From contig NZ_CP016210.1 of assembly GCF_001682385.1 (NCBI RefSeq), forward strand, positions 3,720,001 to 3,784,000: a stretch of DNA of 64,000 nucleotides. The letters run 5' to 3'. The position numbers were made by a program, and so were the translations under genes. The notes beneath the pieces are model-generated. The model searched no databases. It was given only the letters and a program-made list of their open reading frames with translations, and was not told the origin of the DNA. Below, one piece after another: positions 58,238 to 64,000 of the stretch (the first letter of the stretch is position 1; every line of letters begins with the position of its first letter). This DNA comes from Azoarcus olearius (GTDB lineage: Bacteria; Pseudomonadota; Gammaproteobacteria; Burkholderiales; Rhodocyclaceae).

Positions 58238-58300
58238 TTCAAATCTCCGACTGGATTGACCCGGCGCCACTGCTTGGATGCGACGCTTGCAACCCATAGA

Positions 58301-58316
58301 GCATTAGCCGTGCCAG
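58301..58316 (-). promoter_or_regulatory. Sigma-54 promoter of pilA
   Basis: Minus-strand CTGGCACGGCTAATGC matches the -24/-12 consensus (TGGCACG, then TTGC) with one change in the -12 part and correct spacing. It is about 65 bases from the pilA ATG. Known pilA genes under PilR use this class of promoter. Confidence 0.85.
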
Positions 58317-58379
58317 CGAGAAATGCTCTGTGGAAACAAGGGAATTGTTCACGAAGGAGCCGTTCAGCCGGTCAACCCA

Positions 58380-58391
58380 TGACATTTGTCA
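58380..58391. promoter_or_regulatory. Candidate PilR binding site, proximal
   Basis: TGACATTTGTCA, a palindrome with arms TGACA and TGTCA, about 65 bases upstream of the sigma-54 -24 element: the usual distance for an activator site. It shares TGTC/GACA with the distal site. Confidence 0.6.
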
Positions 58392-58398
58392 CGCCTCC

Positions 58399-58417
58399 AA
58401 TGTCCACTTTTGACATT
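58399..58417. promoter_or_regulatory. Candidate PilR binding site, distal
   Basis: AATGTC (58399-58404) and GACATT (58412-58417) form an inverted repeat with a 7-base spacer. With the proximal palindrome it makes a pair of TGTC/GACA sites upstream of the pilA promoter, fitting cooperative binding by an NtrC-type activator. Confidence 0.6.
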
Positions 58418-58437
58418 GCCCGGCGTCAACATCACCC

Positions 58438-59814
58438 CTACTCCATCCCCCACTTCTGCAGCCGATAGCGCAGTTGCCGCAGCGTCATCCCCAGCTTGCG
58501 GGCGGCGGCGGAGCGGTTCCAGCGGGTTTCGTCGAGCGCGCGCAGCACGCGGATGCGCTCGTCGTCGCTGCCGTCGTCGGTATCGTCCGGCGCTGCGTCG
58601 CGGGTGGGGTCGAAGTTGAATTGCGAGTGGGTCAGCGACTCGGTGGGGTAGAGGTCCACGTCCTCCGCGCCGATCTCGTCGCCTTCGCATAGTGCGCAGG
58701 CGCGCTCGAGCAGGTTTTCCAGCTCGCGCACATTGCCGGGAAAGGGGTACTGCTGCAGGCGCGCCAGGGCGGCGGGCGACAGTCGGCGCGGGGCGGTGGC
58801 CTCGCGCTGGGCGAGGCGCTGCAGGATGTGGGCGGCGAGGTCCGGGACGTCCTCCGGGCGTTCGCGCAGCGGCGGCACCCGCAAGGTGATGACGTTGATG
58901 CGGAAGAACAGGTCCTGGCGGAACTTGCCTTCGGCGACGAGTTGGGCGAGGTCGCGGTGGGAGGCGGAGAGGATGCGCACATCCACCGGCACCTCGGTAT
59001 GGCCGCCGACCGGGCGCACGGCGCGCTCCTGGATGGCGCGCAGCAGCTTCACCTGCATTGCGAGCGGCAACTCGCCCACTTCGTCCAGAAACAGCGTGCC
59101 GCCGCTGGCCGCCTGGAACAGGCCCTCCTTGTCCGCACTGGCGCCGGTGAAGCTGCCCTTGCGGTGGCCGAAGAACTCGCTCTCCATCAGCTCGGGCGAA
59201 ATCGCGCCGCAGTTGACCGGCACGAAGGGCGCGGCGGCGCGGCCGCCCTGGGCGTGTATCAGGTTGGCGATGACTTCCTTGCCGGTGCCCGATTCGCCGT
59301 GGATGAACACCGGCGCCTGATTGCGCGCGAGCTTGGCGATCTGCGCGCGCAGATGGGCCATCGGGGCCGAGTTGCCGATCAGGCGGCGTCCGCCGGTTTC
59401 TTCCGTGGGCGCGGCGGGGGCATCGAGGTTGAGCGCGTGGGTGACCAGTTCGCGCAGCACCTTCAGCTCCACCGGCTTGGTGACGAAGTCGAAGGCGCCG
59501 AGCTTGAGCGCGCGGATGGCGGTGTCGATACTGCCGAACGCGGTGATGACGGCAACCGGCAGCCCGGGGCAGCGCGCCTGTATGGTCTCCACGATCTCCA
59601 GCCCGTCGCCGTCCGGCAGGCGCATGTCGGTAAGGCACAGGCGATAGCGGCGGGTATCGAGCAGTTGCCGCGCTTCGGCCACGGTGCCGGCGGTATCGCA
59701 GGCCAGCCCCAGCCGCAGCAGCGACAGCGCGATCAGCTCGCGGATGTCTTCCTCGTCATCGACGACCAACACCTCGCTGGTGGCGGGGCGCGTGCGGCGT
59801 TCGGTGTGGCTCAT
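58438..59814 (-). CDS. pilR: Sigma-54-dependent response regulator PilR
   Basis: NtrC-family activator of 458 residues. Receiver domain with phospho-acceptor Asp63 (LCLTDMRLPDGDG) and acidic pocket DDEED; central AAA domain with Walker A HGESGTGKEVIANL near residue 170, the sigma-54 contact loop GSFTGA (a variant of GAFTGA) and GGTLFLDEVGELPL; C-terminal Fis-type helix-turn-helix WNRSAAARKLGMTLRQLRYR. It should activate pilA from the palindromes at 58380-58417. Its start overlaps the pilS stop (ATGA). Confidence 0.94.
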   Translation of the reverse strand: MSHTERRTRPATSEVLVVDDEEDIRELIALSLLRLGLACDTAGTVAEARQLLDTRRYRLCLTDMRLPDGDGLEIVETIQARCPGLPVAVITAFGSIDTAIRALKLGAFDFVTKPVELKVLRELVTHALNLDAPAAPTEETGGRRLIGNSAPMAHLRAQIAKLARNQAPVFIHGESGTGKEVIANLIHAQGGRAAAPFVPVNCGAISPELMESEFFGHRKGSFTGASADKEGLFQAASGGTLFLDEVGELPLAMQVKLLRAIQERAVRPVGGHTEVPVDVRILSASHRDLAQLVAEGKFRQDLFFRINVITLRVPPLRERPEDVPDLAAHILQRLAQREATAPRRLSPAALARLQQYPFPGNVRELENLLERACALCEGDEIGAEDVDLYPTESLTHSQFNFDPTRDAAPDDTDDGSDDERIRVLRALDETRWNRSAAARKLGMTLRQLRYRLQKWGME

Positions 59815-61364
59815 GCGCGGCTGTCTCCGGTCAGCACGAAGTGGGCGCCCGGACGCTCCGGCCCGAGTTCGAGTGTGGCATCGTTGGCCTCGGCAAGTTC
59901 GCGCGCGATATACAGGCCCAGCCCGGTGCCTTTCGGGTGCGTGGTGAAGAAGGGCTCGAAGAGATTGGCACGGGTGCTCTCGTCGATGCCGGGGCCGTCG
60001 TCGCGCACATGCAGTGCGACCCGGCCGCCCGGCAGCGCGCTGGCGCGGATGCGGACCGAACCGGGCTGTCCGCTGCAGTAGCGGCGGGCATTGGTGAGCA
60101 GGTTGTCGAGGATCTGGTGCAGGTGGGCCCGGTCGATCGCGAGCGTGAGGCCGGGCGGGATGTCCTGCGCGAACACGGCGCGCTCGTCCGCGCTGCGCAG
60201 CGCCAGCGCCTCGATCAGTTCGGCGACGTAGCCGGCCAGTTCCAGCGGCTCCGGCTCGGCCTGCTCGCGCCGCCCCAGCGCCAGCACGTCGCGGATCATG
60301 CGTTCGATGCGGCGGGCGTTGTCGTTGATGATGCGCGCCAGCCGCAGCTGCATGTCGGTGCGTTTTTCCTCGGTCAGCAGTTCCGCGGCCTGGGTCACCG
60401 CCGACAGCGGATTGCGGATTTCGTGCGCCATGCTGGCGGTGAGCCGGCCCAGCGCGGCCAGCTTCACCTGCTGCATCTGGCGCTGCACCTCTTCGAAGTC
60501 CGTCAGGTAGATCACGGTGGCGTCGGCGGCGGCGCTGCCCGGCTCGCCGCACACGGTGCGACAGCGCAGCAGCCGCCCGGCGGGGCCGAGACGGAGCAGG
60601 CGGCTATCCACTGCGCCGCACGAGAAGAGCTCGCAAAACGCGGGATCCACGTCGGCCAGGTTGAGGCCCTCCACCGACTGCAGGCCGAGCAGCGCGCAGG
60701 CGCGCGGGTTGGCCTGGCGCGCGCGGCCATCGGTGCCGATGACGATCACGCCGTCCTGCATGTCGCGGATGATGCGTTCGTTCAGAGCCTGCTGACGCGC
60801 CAGCGCCTGGCCGCGCTCGGCGGCCAGCGACGCATTGGCCTTGGCGCGCAGCGCCAGCAGCCGGGCGACGATGGCGATGCCGAAAAAGCCGAGGCAGGCC
60901 ATGCCCACCTGGAAGAAATCCGCCGGCTGCGCGCCCTTGAGATAGCGCCAGACGTTCTCGCCCAGCACCAGCACCGTGGTGAGCGCGGCGAAGAACAGCA
61001 CGGTGCGACCCTCGGCCACCAGCCCCGCGCCGGCAAGGATCACCATCATCAGCACCGGCATGCCGCTGCGGTAGCCGCCGCTGGCCCACATGATGGCCGT
61101 CAGCAGGCAGACATCGACCACCACCTGCACCAGGATGACGCGGTCGATGCCGAAGCGGCGCTGCATGTCGGGAAAGCCGAGCGCCAACACCGCGCCCAGA
61201 TAGGCGAAGGACGCCGCGTTATAGACGAACTGGTGATAGGAACCGAGGTCGATCTCGCGGCCGGCGACGACGAAGAGGCCGCCGACGATGAGCCGGAAGA
61301 GATTGAAATAGCGCAGCGACAGGCGGCGCGACGGATCGACGTCGGCGGACAGGCTGCCCACCAC
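59811..61364 (-). CDS. pilS: Sensor histidine kinase PilS
   Basis: Membrane kinase partner of PilR, 517 residues. About six hydrophobic segments occupy residues 20-175, a PAS-like domain follows (MQDGVIVIGTDGRARQANPRA), then the dimerisation helix with the phospho-His in LTASMAHEIRNPLSAVTQAA and the ATPase boxes LDNLLTNARRY (N), VRDDGPGID (G1) and FFTTHPKGTGLGLYIARELA (F/G2). In Pseudomonas PilS monitors pilin level in the membrane. GTG start at 61364, 1 base after the preceding small gene. Confidence 0.94.
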   Translation of the reverse strand: MVGSLSADVDPSRRLSLRYFNLFRLIVGGLFVVAGREIDLGSYHQFVYNAASFAYLGAVLALGFPDMQRRFGIDRVILVQVVVDVCLLTAIMWASGGYRSGMPVLMMVILAGAGLVAEGRTVLFFAALTTVLVLGENVWRYLKGAQPADFFQVGMACLGFFGIAIVARLLALRAKANASLAAERGQALARQQALNERIIRDMQDGVIVIGTDGRARQANPRACALLGLQSVEGLNLADVDPAFCELFSCGAVDSRLLRLGPAGRLLRCRTVCGEPGSAAADATVIYLTDFEEVQRQMQQVKLAALGRLTASMAHEIRNPLSAVTQAAELLTEEKRTDMQLRLARIINDNARRIERMIRDVLALGRREQAEPEPLELAGYVAELIEALALRSADERAVFAQDIPPGLTLAIDRAHLHQILDNLLTNARRYCSGQPGSVRIRASALPGGRVALHVRDDGPGIDESTRANLFEPFFTTHPKGTGLGLYIARELAEANDATLELGPERPGAHFVLTGDSRA

Positions 61365-61365
61365 C

Positions 61366-61608
61366 TCAGCGCCCCCGGGCCGGCCCCAGGCGGCGATGCG
61401 CCTCGCCGCAGTAGAAACGCCCGCCGTCGCGCACGCCTTCGCGCTCCGGCACGTGCACCCCGCAGTGGGCGCATTCGATCATCTGTTCGCCCTGCCGGGC
61501 GGAGTCATCCTGCGGCCCCTTGCGCGGCGCCCGCGCGCCGCCGCCGGCAGCACGGCGGATCCACCAGATGGCAAACAGGATCAGCAGGAAGAGGATCAGG
61601 TAGCGCAC
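61366..61608 (-). CDS. PP0621-family small membrane protein with zinc-ribbon-like tail
   Basis: An 80-residue protein: one N-terminal membrane helix (RYLILFLLILFAIWWIRRA, about residues 2-20), a basic linker, and a C-terminal MIECAHCGVHVPEREGV...FYCGEAHRR with CxxC and C-x-x-x-H that could bind zinc. This layout matches the PP0621 family, which is regularly found just upstream of pilS; function unknown. GTG 61608 gives the family N-terminus; the frame extends to 61707 without similarity. Stop lies 1 base before pilS, so translation is probably coupled. Confidence 0.8.
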   Translation of the reverse strand: MRYLILFLLILFAIWWIRRAAGGGARAPRKGPQDDSARQGEQMIECAHCGVHVPEREGVRDGGRFYCGEAHRRLGPARGR

Positions 61609-61748
61609 GCGGAGTCGGGCTTCGAAGGGGAACGGAAGGGGCCGGAAGGAAGCGGAAAATTGCGAACCGGAAAACCGCGGCAGTTTATCACGCACGCCCG
61701 GCGCCACTGCCCATCCGCCTGCTGTCCTGCACCGCTTCCAGCGGGCGT

Positions 61749-62906
61749 TTACAGGGCCCGCAGACGCTCGCAGGCAGCGTTCAGCGTGGTGTCGTTCTTG
61801 GCAAAGCAGAAGCGGATCACGCGCTCGTCGCGGCCGTCGGCAAAGAAGGCCGAAACCGGAATCGCGGCGACCCCCACTTGCCGCGTGAGCCGGTTGCAGA
61901 ACGCGACATCGCCCTCGTCGGAAATGGCGCTGTAGCGCGCCAGCTGGAAATAGGTGCCGCGCGACGCCAGCAGCTCGAAGCGGGAGCCGGCGAGCGCGTC
62001 GCGGAACAGGTTGCGCTTGGCCTGGTAGAAGGCCGCCAGGCCGAGATGGCGCGAGGCCTCCGCCATGTAGTCGGCCAGCGCGTACTGCACCGGCGTATTC
62101 ACCGTGAACACGTTGAACTGGTGCACCTTGCGGAACTCCGCCATCAACTCGCGCGGCGCAACCACATAGCCCACCTTCCAGCCGGTGATGTGGTAGGTCT
62201 TGCCGAAGCTGGACACCACGATGCTGCGCGCGGCGAGTTCCGGATGGGCGGCGCAGCTGCGGTGCTGCAGGCCGTCGAACACGATGTGTTCATACACCTC
62301 GTCCGACACCACGATGATGCCGGTATCGCGCAGCAGCGCCGCGAGGCGGTCGTAGTCCGCCGCGGTCCACACCGTGGCGGTGGGGTTGTGCGGCGAGTTG
62401 ATCATGATCATGCGGGTACGCGGGGTGATTGCCGCGGCCACCGCCGCCCAGTCGGGTCGGTAATCCGGCGCCGCCAACTGCATGCGCACCACGCGCCCCC
62501 CGGCCAGCTCGATCGCGGGGCCATAGGAGTCGTACACCGGCTCGAACACGATCACCTCGTCGCCCGGATGCACCAAGGCCGCCACCGCGGTGAACAGCGC
62601 CTGGGTGGCGCCGGCGGTAATCGTTACCTCGTGTTCGACGTCGTACGCGGTGCCGTACAGCGCCGCCACCTTGCCCGCCACCGCCTCGCGCAGTGCGGGC
62701 ACGCCAGCCATCGGCGCGTACTGGTTGTGCCCGCTGCGCATCCAGTGCGCCACGCGCTCGAACAGCGCGTCGTCGGCATTGAAGTCGGGGAAGCCCTGCG
62801 ACAGGTTGATCGCGCCACACTCCTGCGCGAGGCGCGACATCACGGTGAAGATCGTGGTGCCCACCTGCGGCAGGCGGGAAACGACCGGAGCGGGAAAGTG
62901 CGGCAT
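61749..62906 (-). CDS. PLP-dependent aminotransferase, methionine / kynurenine type
   Basis: Class I aminotransferase of 385 residues, close to YbdL and kynurenine aminotransferases. GAINLSQGFPDFNADDAL near residue 31, NQYAPMAGVPALREAVAG, ITAGATQALFTA, INSPHNPTATVW, VVSDEVYEHIVF and the PLP Lys in VSSFGKTYHITGWKVGY near residue 233. In such enzymes methionine is a good substrate, and it lies back to back with mtnA, so it may transaminate 2-oxo-4-methylthiobutanoate as last step of methionine salvage. ATG 62906 chosen by family match. Confidence 0.88.
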   Translation of the reverse strand: MPHFPAPVVSRLPQVGTTIFTVMSRLAQECGAINLSQGFPDFNADDALFERVAHWMRSGHNQYAPMAGVPALREAVAGKVAALYGTAYDVEHEVTITAGATQALFTAVAALVHPGDEVIVFEPVYDSYGPAIELAGGRVVRMQLAAPDYRPDWAAVAAAITPRTRMIMINSPHNPTATVWTAADYDRLAALLRDTGIIVVSDEVYEHIVFDGLQHRSCAAHPELAARSIVVSSFGKTYHITGWKVGYVVAPRELMAEFRKVHQFNVFTVNTPVQYALADYMAEASRHLGLAAFYQAKRNLFRDALAGSRFELLASRGTYFQLARYSAISDEGDVAFCNRLTRQVGVAAIPVSAFFADGRDERVIRFCFAKNDTTLNAACERLRAL

Positions 62907-63055
62907 GGCGGCCTCGCGGCGGCGGACAAGGGCCGCATTCTCGCACCCGTAGCGATCGCCCGTCATGCCCGCGGGCGCCCTGTCGCGCTTGCGGCCCCTG
63001 CCGCGCGCTGGCACATTCGACGGCTCCCCCAACCGCCTCCGGCCACCGCCCCGCG

Positions 63056-64000
63056 ATGACACCCTTCCGCTTCACCCAGCCCATCCCCACCCTGTGCCGC
63101 GACGGCGATAGCGTTCTGGTGCTGGACCAGACACGCCTGCCCTGGCGTAGCGAGCAGCGCCGCCTGCGCACGCTGGACGAAGCGGCGGAAGCGATCCGCG
63201 CCATGTGGGTGCGCGGCGCACCGCTGATCGGGGGCACGGCCGCCTACGGCGTGGCACTCGCGCTGACGGCGGACCCGGGCGACGACGCGCTCGAATACGC
63301 CCTCGCCACCCTCGCCGCCACCCGCCCCACCGCGGTCAACCTGCACTGGGCGCTGGCGCGCATGGCCGCGGCCTTGCGCCCGCTGACACCCGGCGCGCGC
63401 CGCGCCGCCGCGTGGGACGAGGCGGCCGCGATCTGCGCTGACGACGTGCGCTGCTGCGCTGCGATCGGCGCCCACGGTCTGCCGCTGCTGCAAGCCATCG
63501 CCGCGGTACGCGGACGGGTGCGGGTGATGACCCACTGCAACGCCGGCTGGCTGGCGACCATGGGGGCCGGAACGGCGCTGGCGCCGGTGTATGCGGCGCA
63601 TCTTGCCGGGCTGGCGGTCGAGGTCACCGTCAGCGAGACCCGGCCCCGCAACCAAGGGCTGCTGACGGCGTGGGAACTGCGTGAAGCGGGGGTGCCGCAC
63701 CGGTTGATCGCCGACAACGCCGCCGGCCTGCTGCTGGCACGCGGCGAAATCGACCTGGTCATCACCGGCGCAGACCGCATCGCCGCCAATGGCGACACGG
63801 CGAACAAGGTCGGCACCTACCTGAAGGCGCTCGCCGCGCGCGAAGCGGGCGTGCCCTTCTACATCGCGGCCCCGCACTCCACGCTGGACTTCGGCTGCCC
63901 GGACGGCGACGCGATCCCGATCGAAGACCGCGGCGCGGCCGAGGTGTGCAACGTGCGCGGCGCCGGCACGGATGGCGAACCGGCGGAGCTGCGACTTGCG
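63056..64000 (+). CDS. mtnA: S-methyl-5-thioribose-1-phosphate isomerase, partial (right edge)
   Basis: Isomerises methylthioribose 1-phosphate to the ribulose form in methionine salvage. 315 codons are present and the frame is still open at base 64000. Visible: AMWVRGAPLIGGTAAYGVAL near residue 50, VMTHCNAGWLATMGAGTAL with the catalytic Cys near 162, VSETRPRNQGLLTAWEL, and ITGADRIAANGDTANKVGTY with the catalytic Asp near 238. Related to eIF2B subunits, but the THCNAG and GADRIAANGD motifs are those of the enzyme. Divergent from the aminotransferase gene by 149 bases. Confidence 0.95.
   Translation, partial: MTPFRFTQPIPTLCRDGDSVLVLDQTRLPWRSEQRRLRTLDEAAEAIRAMWVRGAPLIGGTAAYGVALALTADPGDDALEYALATLAATRPTAVNLHWALARMAAALRPLTPGARRAAAWDEAAAICADDVRCCAAIGAHGLPLLQAIAAVRGRVRVMTHCNAGWLATMGAGTALAPVYAAHLAGLAVEVTVSETRPRNQGLLTAWELREAGVPHRLIADNAAGLLLARGEIDLVITGADRIAANGDTANKVGTYLKALAAREAGVPFYIAAPHSTLDFGCPDGDAIPIEDRGAAEVCNVRGAGTDGEPAELRLA

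Overview
The window is chromosomal DNA from a GC-rich Gram-negative bacterium. Gene content points to a betaproteobacterium of the Rhodocyclales (Azoarcus / Aromatoleum / Thauera type): an ADP-heptose enzyme for LPS, a his-tat block, a trp block, sucCD, a pilSR-pilA locus with an unusually short pilin like the one I recall from Azoarcus sp. BH72, and close betaproteobacterial-looking housekeeping proteins. Assignment to a genus is inference. There are about 60 protein genes, packed and mostly on the minus strand. I found no tRNA, rRNA, CRISPR array or insertion sequence.

Layout. 1-3717: end of an LPS-core gene, a Na/Pi-type transporter with a PhoU-like tail, and a succinyl-CoA:acetate CoA-transferase. 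3988-12390: a gene for a MerR-type regulator with an adenosylcobalamin light-sensor domain faces an eight-gene operon for membrane-lipid modification; three copies of one palindrome lie at and between them. 12380-16464: acrylyl-CoA reductase, recQ, an FKBP isomerase and msrA. 16594-24978: tamB, trpC, trpD, trpG, a 356-base gap with a long inverted repeat, trpE and a candidate Trp-rich leader peptide. 25032-33541: gph, rpe, a GAF-GspE ATPase, a phosphodiesterase-like protein, an FHA protein and a PP2C phosphatase, then sucD-sucC. 33789-38491: DUF2889, a FimV-like protein, a Nif3-like protein and a DegS-type protease. 38537-44976: tatCBA and hisE-I-F-A-H-B, with hisC divergent. 45058-48642: lytic transglycosylase, ampD and a sulfatase-like membrane enzyme of lower GC. 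49002-61608: the pilus region. 61749-64000: a methionine-type aminotransferase and mtnA, which runs off the end.

The most interesting region is 49002-61364. PilS-PilR lies upstream of a clear sigma-54 promoter with two palindromic upstream sites. The promoter reads into a 60-residue prepilin, a secreted six-cysteine partner, an ABC permease, a membrane-anchored protein, an ABC ATPase, and a 2021-residue protein made of three fused copies of a TPR-SPINDLY/O-GlcNAc-transferase unit. Gene order suggests one pilus-assembly and surface-glycosylation system. The second highlight is the B12-type light sensor with its shared palindromes and lipid operon.
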